Below, piece after piece: positions 19,751-27,974 of a stretch of 40,643 nucleotides of DNA. Position 1 is the first letter of the stretch; each line of letters opens with the position of its first letter. The translations under genes were made by a program, and so were the position numbers. Where the stretch lies: the NCBI GenBank assembly GCA_029260475.1, contig JAJDDE010000027.1:1-40643 (forward strand). The letters run 5' to 3'. The notes under the pieces were generated by a model. The model saw nothing but the letters and a program-made list of their open reading frames with translations. It had not been told where the DNA came from and did not search any database. The DNA comes from Phycisphaerales bacterium. Lineage in GTDB: Bacteria; Planctomycetota; Phycisphaerae; Phycisphaerales; UBA1924.

Positions 19751-21010
19751 TCAGTCGGGTCGCCGCTCGCGCCGGTCGATGAGGCGGCACAGCTCGACGA
19801 CCCTGCGCGCAAGGGCGTTAACGACCGTCTCGCGCCCGTCGCGTTCCACGCGTTCGGGGACGTCGGCGAGATCGATGACCCCCGCGATGGTGCCGTCCTT
19901 GCTCGCGACGACGACGGCGCTGTCGCCCTCGGCGCTGAAGCGGCGGATCGTCCGCCGGTCGCTGTAGGTGTACAGCAGGAGCTCGGGGGCGACGGCCTCC
20001 TGCATGTCGAGCTCGACGATCTGGATGGCCCTCTCGCCTCGGAGCGTGTCGATCACGCCGACGGGGTCGATGCGCGTGGTGGGGCCGATCTCTTGGGCCG
20101 CCTTGCGGAGCGCGTCGAAGGCAACACCCGGCCCGACCGGGAGCTGCTTGACCGCCTTCTCGCCGTCGAAGAAGAGCAGCAGGCGGTGCGTGTACGCCTC
20201 GGTGGGTGATGCGCCGTCGAGCGAGAAGATGATCAGCGGCATGTCCGGCAGCGGGTCACCGGCGCGGAGGTCGCCCGAACGCTCGCCGATCTCCGCCAAG
20301 GTCTCGACGCGGTTCCGCCGAGAGACGTCGTACCCCAGCCGATCCCCGCTCGCCTCGAGTGACTCACTGGTCACCGTGATGCTGACGGGGCCGGGTTTCG
20401 TCTCGAGCGTCGCTTCCAGCAGCCGCGGGGTGTCGTCGGCCTCGATCACGAGGCGGATCTCCGCGTCGCCCGAGTGCCCTTTGAACGTGACCGAGGGCGT
20501 CTGTCCGACGGGCCGGTCCTCGCTGGCGTGCGTCCACTCGATGTCGGGGAAGGAGGGGAAGAGCGGGCCGCCCAGCGTGAGCGCGAGCTGCGGCACCACC
20601 AGCGGCGGCAGGTGCGAGCGCATGGTCTCGAGCGTCGTCGCGTCGGTCGCGGGCGCCTCGTAGTACGAACGGAAATCGAGTTCGTGCGCGACGCGGACGG
20701 CGCCGGGGCCTTCTTCTTCGTCACCGGGTGGCCTGGTCCAGACTTCGATCTCGCCCAGGTCGAGCATGACCTCGGGCTCGCGAAACCCGTCGAGGGGCTG
20801 GCTGGCGTAGAGCACGAACTCGCGCCCGCGCTCTCTCCCGGCGTCCACGGTGATGGTGAGCCGCTCGCGCACCGGCTCGGAGCGGTAGTGCTGGCGCAGT
20901 CGCGCGAGCCAGAAGTCCGCGGCGGCCTTGACCTGCTGATCGGCGTCCTGCGCGGGCGCGGCGGGGGCCAGCAGGGTGAGGAGCGTGAGGGTCAGGAAGA
21001 ACAATCGCAT
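19751..21010 (-). CDS. Secreted protein of unknown function
   Basis: The 419-residue product starts with a Sec signal peptide (MRLFFLTLTLLTLLAPAAPA-Q). The first half (about 25-235) looks like a LolA/DUF2092-type open beta barrel, with repeated strands such as RERLTITVDAGRE and ATLETKPGPVSITVTSE. The second half begins AGDPLPDMPLIIFSLDG and has the layout of a thioredoxin-like domain, but has no CxxC and only one Cys near the end. Both domain calls are weak impressions. The start codon overlaps the folK stop by one base (TGATG), so the two are translationally coupled, although no folate link is apparent. Confidence 0.7.
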   Translation of the reverse strand: MRLFFLTLTLLTLLAPAAPAQDADQQVKAAADFWLARLRQHYRSEPVRERLTITVDAGRERGREFVLYASQPLDGFREPEVMLDLGEIEVWTRPPGDEEEGPGAVRVAHELDFRSYYEAPATDATTLETMRSHLPPLVVPQLALTLGGPLFPSFPDIEWTHASEDRPVGQTPSVTFKGHSGDAEIRLVIEADDTPRLLEATLETKPGPVSITVTSESLEASGDRLGYDVSRRNRVETLAEIGERSGDLRAGDPLPDMPLIIFSLDGASPTEAYTHRLLLFFDGEKAVKQLPVGPGVAFDALRKAAQEIGPTTRIDPVGVIDTLRGERAIQIVELDMQEAVAPELLLYTYSDRRTIRRFSAEGDSAVVVASKDGTIAGVIDLADVPERVERDGRETVVNALARRVVELCRLIDRRERRPD

Positions 21011-21516
21011 CAGTCCACCTTACGCCCCAGCCGGGCGAGCAGTTCTGACACCGTGACGCCCAGGACGGGGTGACGTGCGTCCGGGGCGATCGCCGCGAGC
21101 GGTTCGAGGACGAAGGCCCGCGTGTGCATCATGGGATGAGGGAGTGTGAGGCCCGGTTCATCGAGGATCGTGTCCTCGTAGAGCAGCAGGTCGAGGTCCA
21201 GGATGCGGGGCCCCCAGCGGACCGTTTCCTCACGCCGGTCCCGCCCCACTGTGCGCTCGATGCCCAGCAGGGTGTCGAGCAGTTCGCGGGGCGCGAGGGT
21301 CGTCCCAACCGCACACGCGCCGTTGAGGTAGAGCCCCTGCCCCGCCTGCCCGACAGGCTCGGTCTCGATCCAGCCGGAGACCGCGATCACCTCGATGCCC
21401 TCGCACGATCGCAGGGCACCGATCGCGGCGTGCAGATGAGCGGCCCGATCACCCACGTTCGAGCCCAGGGCGATGTGAGCGCATGCAGCGTCAGAATGGG
21501 CGGGTCGGGTTTCCAC
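21010..21516 (-). CDS. folK: 2-amino-4-hydroxy-6-hydroxymethyldihydropteridine pyrophosphokinase
   Basis: Transfers pyrophosphate from ATP to hydroxymethyl-dihydropterin in folate synthesis, in the cytoplasm. Signature segments: AHIALGSNVGDR at the N-terminus, and RWGPRILDLDLLLY with the two metal-binding Asp residues, followed by LPHPMMHTRAFVLEPL. With the GTG at 21516 it is 168 residues, near the usual 160. The frame is open to another GTG at 21537, but that codon lies in the stem of the fliA terminator. The GTG at 21516 has TACCCT 6 bases upstream and no Shine-Dalgarno site, so it may be leaderless. It is coupled to the next gene through TGATG. Confidence 0.9.
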   Translation of the reverse strand: METRPAHSDAACAHIALGSNVGDRAAHLHAAIGALRSCEGIEVIAVSGWIETEPVGQAGQGLYLNGACAVGTTLAPRELLDTLLGIERTVGRDRREETVRWGPRILDLDLLLYEDTILDEPGLTLPHPMMHTRAFVLEPLAAIAPDARHPVLGVTVSELLARLGRKVD

Positions 21517-21528
21517 GGCGCGAGGGTA
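21516..21528 (-). promoter_or_regulatory. -10 element placed for a leaderless folK transcript
   Basis: TACCCT (21528-21523 on the minus strand) followed by 6 bases and the folK GTG at 21516. It begins just past the terminator stem of the flagellar cluster. Confidence 0.35.
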
Positions 21529-21534
21529 ACGAAA

Positions 21535-21563
21535 CACCCCCGCGTCGTCGGACTGCGGGGGTG
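21535..21563 (-). terminator. Intrinsic terminator ending the flagellar cluster after fliA
   Basis: A perfect 9-base stem, CACCCCCGC / GCGGGGGTG, with an 11-base loop, followed on the minus strand by TTTCGTT. It lies 36 bases after the fliA stop codon. Confidence 0.75.
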
Positions 21564-21599
21564 CGAGGGGGTGCTCGGATGTGCTGATATGCGGGAGGG

Positions 21600-22478
21600 C
21601 TACTCCGTGGGCTCGAACTCGCGCTCGCGGTGCTGGAGCTGGGCCTTGAGGCGGGCGAGGATGGAGGAGTGCATCTGGCTGACGCGCGATTCGGAGAGGT
21701 CCAGCGTTGCGCCGATCTCTTTCATCGTCATCTGCTCGTAGTAGTACAGGATCACGATCAGACGCTCGGCGCGGGAGAGGCCCTTGGTGAGCAGGCCCTT
21801 CAGGTCGCGGCGCTGGATCTCCGAGAGCGGGTCCATCTGGCTGCCGTCCTGCAGGACATCGATCTCACAAACCTCGCGGTTGCCGTCGGACTGGTAGCGC
21901 TGGCGGTTGAGGCTTGTCGTGCTGACGGCCGAGCCGTCGCGGAGGATCTTCTTGACCTCCTCTTCGTCCACGCCGAGCTCGTTGGAGATCTCGATCTCGG
22001 TGGGCTTGCGCCCGAGGGACATCTTGAGACGCTCGCGCGCCTGCTCGACCTTGGACGTGCGGTGACGCACGAGGCGGGGCACCCAGTCCATCGAGCGGAG
22101 CTCGTCGAGGATGGCGCCGCGGATGCGCTGCGCGCAGTAGGTCTCGAACTTGACACCCCGATCGAGGTCGAAGGCGTGGATCGCGTCCATCAGCCCGAAG
22201 AGCCCCGCGGAGACGAGGTCTTCGATATCCACCTCATCGGGCAGGCGCGAGTACACACGCTCGGCGTTGTAGCGCACCAGCGGGTAGTACTTCTCGATCA
22301 GGTAGTTGCGTTTGTCCTCGCACGGGTCGGCCTGGAAGAGCTTCCAGAGCGGCTCGGTATCGAGAGCGTCGAGGCTGTCCCGGATCTCCAGACGCACGCG
22401 GTACGCTTCGAGATGACGGTCGTGTTCTGCTGCGCGCGTCTCGGAAGACGCGGCGTGTGCTGCACGGGTGCTGGGCAT
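21600..22478 (-). CDS. fliA: Flagellar sigma factor FliA (sigma-28 family)
   Basis: Directs RNA polymerase to late flagellar genes. The 292-residue product has an extended N-terminus (about 1-45), then sigma region 2 (PLVRYNAERVYSRLPDEVDIEDLVSAG, with the -10 recognition helix through FETYCAQRIRGAILDELRSMDWVPR), region 3 (SKVEQARERLKMSLGRKPTEIEIS) and region 4 with its helix-turn-helix (MTMKEIGATLDLSESRVSQMHSSIL). The DWVPR motif is typical of FliA/WhiG. An AAGGAG ribosome site lies 7 bases before the ATG. It is the last gene of the flagellar cluster, just before the terminator, and an anti-sigma FlgM is not seen in the window. Confidence 0.95.
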   Translation of the reverse strand: MPSTRAAHAASSETRAAEHDRHLEAYRVRLEIRDSLDALDTEPLWKLFQADPCEDKRNYLIEKYYPLVRYNAERVYSRLPDEVDIEDLVSAGLFGLMDAIHAFDLDRGVKFETYCAQRIRGAILDELRSMDWVPRLVRHRTSKVEQARERLKMSLGRKPTEIEISNELGVDEEEVKKILRDGSAVSTTSLNRQRYQSDGNREVCEIDVLQDGSQMDPLSEIQRRDLKGLLTKGLSRAERLIVILYYYEQMTMKEIGATLDLSESRVSQMHSSILARLKAQLQHREREFEPTE

Positions 22479-22512
22479 GATGGTCCGCTCCTTAGACCTT
22501 TTGTTCCGGTGT

Positions 22513-22543
22513 GAACCGGTTCGGCTCGCCGATCCTTGGCGAG
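22513..22543. promoter_or_regulatory. Two adjacent dyads upstream of fliA
   Basis: GAACCGGTTC (22513-22522) is a perfect 10-base palindrome, and 3 bases further CTCGCC-N7-GGCGAG (22525-22543) is a second dyad. Both lie in the 144-base gap before fliA. They could be an operator, or RNA hairpins tuning fliA translation. Confidence 0.4.
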
Positions 22544-22622
22544 TCCGAGAACATATGAACCTGAATGATGACGCGCGTCAAGTGCGTACGGGCACGACAA
22601 CGCGCAATAGATGCGAAGTTTC

Positions 22623-22949
22623 TCACGCCGCCTCCGCTTCGGGCGCACTCGGTGCGCTTTCTTCGATGGTCGGCGGGGATGTATCGAATGGGAGGGCGTC
22701 TGCGGTCTCGAGTGGTGGCGCGCCGAGCGGGCGTTCTTCGGAGTACCGTTCGAGGTGCTCGCGGACGATCGTCGCGCAGCCTTTGCCGAGCACCATCGCG
22801 ACGATGTAGCAGATGACCATCGCGAGGATCGCGCCCTGGAGCACCCCGATCGCCTCGGCGCCGCCAGAGAGCCCGGAGACGATCGCGATCGCGAAGCCAG
22901 CGAGCGCAAAGCAGCTCGCCATGGGCGCGATCGGGAATGGTCGTCTCAT
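22623..22949 (-). CDS. Small two-helix membrane protein between flhG and fliA
   Basis: The 108-residue product has two hydrophobic helices (about 9-28 and 32-54), a short basic stretch (REHLERYSEER) and an acidic Pro/Ala-rich C-terminal tail. An AGAGAGGG ribosome site sits 7 bases before the ATG, which supports it as a real gene. It lies in the same direction inside the flagellar cluster, 61 bases after flhG and 144 before fliA. I recognise no family. Placement suggests a role in flagellar placement or assembly, but that is inference from position. Confidence 0.7.
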   Translation of the reverse strand: MRRPFPIAPMASCFALAGFAIAIVSGLSGGAEAIGVLQGAILAMVICYIVAMVLGKGCATIVREHLERYSEERPLGAPPLETADALPFDTSPPTIEESAPSAPEAEAA

Positions 22950-23010
22950 ACAGGGACCCTCTCTGCCTCACGAGGGCCGCATAACGACGACCCCGCGGTA
23001 TCGCTATCGA

Positions 23011-24090
23011 TCAGTGCGCGTGCCCTCTTGATGCGCTTGAGCCAAAGTCGGTCGGATCGTGAGAATTCCGATCGCTCCGCCCGGTCATGATCCGCAAAGC
23101 CCGCACCAATCCGCGCCCGCCGCGCCGATCTTGCGTCGGATTCAGGCCAAATCGCTCACCCACGTATCCCGCGAGCCTCCCGACCCCCCGGCTCGCGGGG
23201 GACTTCGGGTGACCGATCACAAAGGGCGAACGCTCGCGGACGGCCTGTTGCACCGCCTTGTCCGTCGGCACCCAGCCCGCGAAGGGCACCGTGGCGTCGA
23301 GGAACCGTCTGGTAACGCCCTCGATCCGCTGGTGGACGGCGCGGGCTTCGCGCTCGTCCTTCGCGTTGTTGACAACGAGCGCGAAGCGCCCGTTCCCCCC
23401 CTCACCAACGCCCTCACGCGGACGCGTGATGAGCAGCTTGATAAGGGCGTAGGCGTCGGCGATCGCGGTCGGCTCGGGGGTCGTGACCACCAACGCGAGG
23501 TCGGCGGCGTGGACGAACTCGAGCACGCCCTGCCCCACACCCGCCCCGCAGTCTATGAGCGTGAGCTCGACGGCCTCCTCGAGGTCGGCGATGCCCATAA
23601 TGAGGCGTTCACGCTGTTCGTCGTTCATAGAAGCGAGGCGCGCGACGCCGGAGCCGCCCGGGATGAGGCTGAATCCGCCCGGCGCACGGACCGCGATGTC
23701 CGCGAGGGAGCGCCCGTGGTCGAGGGCGTGCCCGATGTGGACCGAGGCGTTGACACCGCAGAGGACATCGGCGTTGGCGAGCCCGAGGTCCCCGTCGAGC
23801 AGGGCGATGCGCCCGCCGCGCTGCGCCATCGCGGCGGCGATGCCGACTGAGATGCTGGTCTTGCCCACGCCGCCCTTGCCCGAAGCGATGGTCACGATGC
23901 GCGGGCGTTTCCGGGGCTTGGGCTCGATGACGGCTTCTGCGCGTTCGATCGGCGTCGTGCCCGTCTGCTCATGGTTGGCGGGGTGAACAACGTCGCGCAT
24001 CATGGCGCGCAGGCGTGAGGCCTGGTCGTCGCGGTGCTCACGCTCGGGCGCTTTGCTGATGGTCTGTGTCCCTCGCTGCTCGTCGCTCAC
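23011..24090 (-). CDS. flhG: MinD-like ATPase FlhG (FleN/YlxH)
   Basis: Controls flagellar number and C-ring assembly together with FlhF at the membrane. The 359-residue product has a charged N-terminal arm (about 1-62), which in this family carries the short segment that stimulates FlhF GTPase, then the deviant Walker A SGKGGVGKTSISV (about 70-82), LLDGDLGLANADVLCG, and a switch region TLIDCGAGVGQGVLEF. The start is GTG at 24090, forming a GTGA overlap with the flhF stop. The C-terminal tail is Arg/Ser-rich and lacks an obvious membrane-targeting helix. The usual Asp in the switch (IDCGAG in place of IDTGAG) is conserved. Confidence 0.92.
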   Translation of the reverse strand: MSDEQRGTQTISKAPEREHRDDQASRLRAMMRDVVHPANHEQTGTTPIERAEAVIEPKPRKRPRIVTIASGKGGVGKTSISVGIAAAMAQRGGRIALLDGDLGLANADVLCGVNASVHIGHALDHGRSLADIAVRAPGGFSLIPGGSGVARLASMNDEQRERLIMGIADLEEAVELTLIDCGAGVGQGVLEFVHAADLALVVTTPEPTAIADAYALIKLLITRPREGVGEGGNGRFALVVNNAKDEREARAVHQRIEGVTRRFLDATVPFAGWVPTDKAVQQAVRERSPFVIGHPKSPASRGVGRLAGYVGERFGLNPTQDRRGGRGLVRALRIMTGRSDRNSHDPTDFGSSASRGHAH

Positions 24091-25586
24091 GCATCACCCC
24101 CGGGGCTCGCCAAGAGCCGTCGCGCGAGGCGTTCGGCACAGGCGGTCTCGATCTGGTCAGGCACTTCCTGACCCGTGGTCACGAAGCTCAGCGGCGCGTT
24201 CAGGCCGCGAACCGCGTCCACAATAGGCCCCAGAGCGACGGACTCGTCGAGCTTGGTGGCGATCGTGTGCGTGGGCTCCAGGGCCCCGAAGACCTCGGCG
24301 ATCTTCTTGATCACCCGTCCGCTGGACGTCGAGCTCAGCACGAGCTGCGTGTGGTGCGGGCGGGCGGCGTTGAGGAAGCCGCGGAGCTCATCGATGCGGG
24401 CGCTGTCGTTCTGCGACCGACCGGCGGTGTCCAGGATGATCACGTCCCGATCGTCGAACGAGCGGACCGCCTGGGCCATCTCCGCGGGCGTGAGCGTCAC
24501 CTTGATCGGCAGACCGATGATGTTCGCGTAGGTACGGAGCTGATCGACCGCGGCGATGCGGTAGGTGTCCGAGGTGACGAGCCCGACGGATGCCCCGTGA
24601 CGGAGCTTGTAGGTCGCCGCGAGCTTCGCGACGGTTGTCGTCTTTCCGACACCGGTGGGACCGACGAGGGCGATGACCAGAGGCCCGCCCGAAGCGGGCT
24701 TCGTCGCCCGTGAGAGCGATTGGTCCACGGGCACCAAACCTGCGACACGACGGAGGGCGACCTGGCGGACCACGCTTTCGTCCTGCAGTTCCTCTGGTCG
24801 CAGCTCTTCGAGCACACCAGCGATGACGCGATCGGTCAGGGCCTGATCAAGTTCGGACTCTTCGAGCGCCTCGCTGATCGCCTCGAGCGCGGGGGGCAAC
24901 GCGACGGGGCTGTGCGAGCGCGAAGTGCGTAACACCTGTCCCATCATACGTTTGAGCTCCGCGAGCTCCGCAGAGACACCCTCGGGCTCGGGGCCCGGAT
25001 CGCGCCGAGGCGGTGTGGAGGGCGGCTCGAAGGCGGGCTTGGGCTCGATGACCCGCGATTCGGGGGCCAGCATGCCGCGCGGGTCTTCCATATAGAGCGC
25101 GTCGAGACGCGAGGAGTGGTCAGCGCTGGCTCGGGTCTCGGGGCGACGCTGGGTCTGCTTCGCGTGATCGGGCTCGAGGACGATGGTCTCGACCTTGCTC
25201 AGCGCGGCTTGACCGGACGAGGTCTGTGGCTGCGGGGTCGGCGTGTGTTCACGCGCACGGGTGCGGGCCGATGCGGACAGCTCCACCGCGTCCCGGAGCA
25301 TCTCGGCGCGCTCGGCGAATGGTCGATCCGCAAAATCACGCTGCTGCGCCGCGGGCTGGGAACGCTCTGGTGCCGGTTTTTCTCGCTTCAGACGCGGCGC
25401 GGGGGAGGAGCCCGCGGTGGCCGCGTTTGTGGCGGTGATCTCCGTGATGGTCTTAGCACCAAGGCCCATCACGCCGCCCTGCTTGAACGTGCGTGTGTGC
25501 AGGATGACCGCTTCGGGACCGATGTCCTTCTTCACGAGGACGAGTGCCTCGCTGGGGGATTTGGCGCGGTATGTCTTGATCGCCAT
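24087..25586 (-). CDS. flhF: Flagellar placement GTPase FlhF (SRP-type)
   Basis: SRP-family GTPase that marks the site of flagellar assembly. The 499-residue product has the short FlhF N-terminus (MAIKTYRAKSPSEALVLVKK), a long disordered Pro/Arg/Glu-rich stretch (about 60-205), an N domain (about 210-290) and the G domain with [41 protein letters not shown] and TKLDES. All nucleotide motifs are intact. It overlaps flhG by 4 bases (GTGA). A 194-base gap separates it from flhA, longer than most gaps in the cluster, so an internal promoter is possible. Confidence 0.95.
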   Translation of the reverse strand: MAIKTYRAKSPSEALVLVKKDIGPEAVILHTRTFKQGGVMGLGAKTITEITATNAATAGSSPAPRLKREKPAPERSQPAAQQRDFADRPFAERAEMLRDAVELSASARTRAREHTPTPQPQTSSGQAALSKVETIVLEPDHAKQTQRRPETRASADHSSRLDALYMEDPRGMLAPESRVIEPKPAFEPPSTPPRRDPGPEPEGVSAELAELKRMMGQVLRTSRSHSPVALPPALEAISEALEESELDQALTDRVIAGVLEELRPEELQDESVVRQVALRRVAGLVPVDQSLSRATKPASGGPLVIALVGPTGVGKTTTVAKLAATYKLRHGASVGLVTSDTYRIAAVDQLRTYANIIGLPIKVTLTPAEMAQAVRSFDDRDVIILDTAGRSQNDSARIDELRGFLNAARPHHTQLVLSSTSSGRVIKKIAEVFGALEPTHTIATKLDESVALGPIVDAVRGLNAPLSFVTTGQEVPDQIETACAERLARRLLASPGGDA

Positions 25587-25718
25587 GATCGCCCTCCGTG
25601 GCTGCTGGCTGCTCAGCGTCCTGCCGAACGTGTGCGCACGTGGCGCGTGCGCGTGGTCGGATCATCCCTAGAACCCCCCACTCTTGCAAGGGGTAATCGG
25701 ATGGTGAAATGTCCCCAA

Positions 25719-25731
25719 GCGCCCTGGGCGC
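25719..25731. repeat. GC-rich palindrome in the flhA-flhF gap
   Basis: GCGCCC-T-GGGCGC in the 194-base gap. It is not followed by a T run on the minus strand, so it is only a weak terminator or processing-site candidate. Nothing else clear was seen in this gap. Confidence 0.35.
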
Positions 25732-25780
25732 AAATTGTGGACAGCCGGTGGGTGGACAACGCCCCGATCCGCCGGTTTGC

Positions 25781-27961
25781 TCAGACCGCCTGGCGGACCG
25801 CGCCATCTTCTTCGGGCACGGTGATGAGGCCCATCGACTCCACCTCGACGCCCTGCACGATCTCGTTGTACCCGAGCACGACGACGCCCTCGATGTACGG
25901 TTCGAGGAGCTGACGCACCTGGGCGCGGACCTGGGGCGAGGCGATGACCACGGGCTCGTGCCCGGCGCCGACCACGCCACGAAGACCGTCGCGGACGCGT
26001 TGTGCGAGGCGAGAGGCGACGCCCGCGGGCATGGACATGGTCGTCGCGCCGCCGGTGCGATCGATGTAGCCGCCCACGACGTCCTCGAAAGCGGGGTCCA
26101 GTGTGACGCAGATGATCTTGAGGCGTGCGGCGCCGGGCCCCTCGCCCGCGCTGTCGTTGGGGACCGCGTGTTGCTGGCTGATGGAGCGTCGCAGCGCGTT
26201 GCGTGCGTACTCGCTGAGTACGTCCACGTCCTTTGTCTTGGGGGCCCAGTCCGCGAGGGTCTCGAGGATCGTCTCGAGATCACGCACCGGCACGCGCTCG
26301 CGGAGCAGCGTCTGCAGCACCTTCTGCAGGGCGGCGGGCGACACGACGTCGGGCACCGCGTCCTCCACGAGCTTGGGCGCGTGGCTCTTGAGCTGGGTCA
26401 GCAGGTTGCCGACCTCCTCGCGCGTGAGCAGCTCGTCGGCGTGCCGGCGCACGATCTCCGTGAGGTGCGTGGTGAGCACGCTGGTCGGATCGACGACGGT
26501 GTAGTTGAGGCTCTCGGCCTTGGTCTTGAGGCTCGGGACGATCCACCACGCCTTGATGCCGAAAGCGGGCTCGGTCGTCGGATCGCCCTGGATCTCGCCG
26601 GTGGTGAAGCCCGAGTCCATCGCGAGGAGCATCTCGGGCCTCGTCTCGCCCTCGGCGACCGTGGCGCCGCGCACGCGGACGCGGTAGCTGGTCGGGGTGA
26701 GCGTCATGTTGTCGCGGATGCGGACCGGGGGCATGACCAGTCCGATCTCCGCGGCGAGCTGGCGGCGCGTGGCGCTGATGCGGTCGAGGAGCTCGCCGCC
26801 CTGCTGGGTATCGACGAGAGAAACCAGGCCGTAACCGACCTCGAGCTCGAGCGTGTCCACCTTGAGGAGGGTCTCGACCTCTGGGGCCTCGGTGGCCTGG
26901 GCGGTCTGCTGGGCTCGCTCGTCGGTGACGCGCTGCTCTTCGATCGCTCCGGCGCGATCCTGCTTGAGCAGCGTGACGCCGATGCCGCCGAAGAGGATCG
27001 CGAGCGCGAACAGCGGCACCGCGGGCAGAGGCGTGAACGCGAGGGCGAGCATGAAGATCGCGGTGATGAAGAGCGCGATTGGGCGGGCGCCGAGCTGGTT
27101 GGTGAGCTGGTCGCCCAGCGAGTTCTTGTCGTTGGACCGCGTGATGATGAGCGCACTGGCGATCGCGACGATGAAGCTGGGCAGCTGCGAGGCGATGCCG
27201 TCGCCGATGGTGAGCGTGGTGAAGATCTTAGCGGTCTCGCCGATCGCCCAACCCTTCTCGATAGCGCCGATCGCGAAGCCGCCGATGATGTTCACGATCG
27301 TGATGATGATGCCGGCGATGGCGTCGCCCCGGACGAACTTGGAGGCGCCGTCCATCGCGCCGAAGAAGTCCGCCTCGTGGGAGATCTTGTCGCGACGGCG
27401 GCGTGCCTCGACCTCGTCGATGACCCCCGCGTTGAGGTCCGCGTCGATCGCCATCTGCTTGCCGGGCATCGCGTCGAGCGTGAAGCGGGCGGCGACCTCG
27501 CTTATGCGCGTCGCACCCTTGGTGATCACGACGAACTGCACGACGACGAGGATCACGAAGATGATCACGCCCACGATCATCGAACCGCCGGCGACGAACG
27601 AGCCGAACGTCGAGATCACCTCCCCAGCCATGTCCTGGGCCTGCTGGGGCGAGGTGGCGTCGGCCGAGAGGATCAGTCGCGTCGAAGCGATGTTGAGGAC
27701 CAGACGCAGCAGCGTGGTCGCGAGCAGCAGCGAGGGGAAGACGCTGAACTGCAGCGGCTCATCGGTGTACATCGTCGTCAGCAGCACGACGACCGCGACG
27801 CAGATGTTGAACGCGATGAGCACGTCCATCACCATCGGGGGCAGCGGGACGAGGATCACCGCGAGCAGCAGCATGAAGCCGAGCGGCGCAAGCAGCGCAC
27901 GGTGGCGTGCGATCGAGTTCACCCAACCGGGGTTGGGTGTGCTGAGGCTCTTCATCCCCAT
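25781..27961 (-). CDS. flhA: Flagellar export gate protein FlhA
   Basis: Large subunit of the flagellar type III export gate, forming the nonameric ring that docks cargo-chaperone pairs and uses the proton gradient. The 726-residue product has an N-terminal half with about eight transmembrane helices, including the conserved FHIPEP-family segment (SVFPSLLLATTLLRLVLNIASTR), and a cytoplasmic half from about residue 350 (LKVDTLELEVGYGLVSLVD, PPVRIRDNM and following). Length is slightly above the usual 690-700. A possible alternative start is the ATG two codons downstream. It lies 13 bases after flhB. Confidence 0.97.
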   Translation of the reverse strand: MGMKSLSTPNPGWVNSIARHRALLAPLGFMLLLAVILVPLPPMVMDVLIAFNICVAVVVLLTTMYTDEPLQFSVFPSLLLATTLLRLVLNIASTRLILSADATSPQQAQDMAGEVISTFGSFVAGGSMIVGVIIFVILVVVQFVVITKGATRISEVAARFTLDAMPGKQMAIDADLNAGVIDEVEARRRRDKISHEADFFGAMDGASKFVRGDAIAGIIITIVNIIGGFAIGAIEKGWAIGETAKIFTTLTIGDGIASQLPSFIVAIASALIITRSNDKNSLGDQLTNQLGARPIALFITAIFMLALAFTPLPAVPLFALAILFGGIGVTLLKQDRAGAIEEQRVTDERAQQTAQATEAPEVETLLKVDTLELEVGYGLVSLVDTQQGGELLDRISATRRQLAAEIGLVMPPVRIRDNMTLTPTSYRVRVRGATVAEGETRPEMLLAMDSGFTTGEIQGDPTTEPAFGIKAWWIVPSLKTKAESLNYTVVDPTSVLTTHLTEIVRRHADELLTREEVGNLLTQLKSHAPKLVEDAVPDVVSPAALQKVLQTLLRERVPVRDLETILETLADWAPKTKDVDVLSEYARNALRRSISQQHAVPNDSAGEGPGAARLKIICVTLDPAFEDVVGGYIDRTGGATTMSMPAGVASRLAQRVRDGLRGVVGAGHEPVVIASPQVRAQVRQLLEPYIEGVVVLGYNEIVQGVEVESMGLITVPEEDGAVRQAV

Positions 27962-27974
27962 GGGTCACCACCCC

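Noticed and set aside
25587-25780. Sigma28 or sigma54 promoter in the flhA-flhF gap
   Set aside because: A TCCGATTA resembling a sigma28 -10 lacks a TAAA at the right distance, and no GG-N10-GC sigma54 pattern was found.
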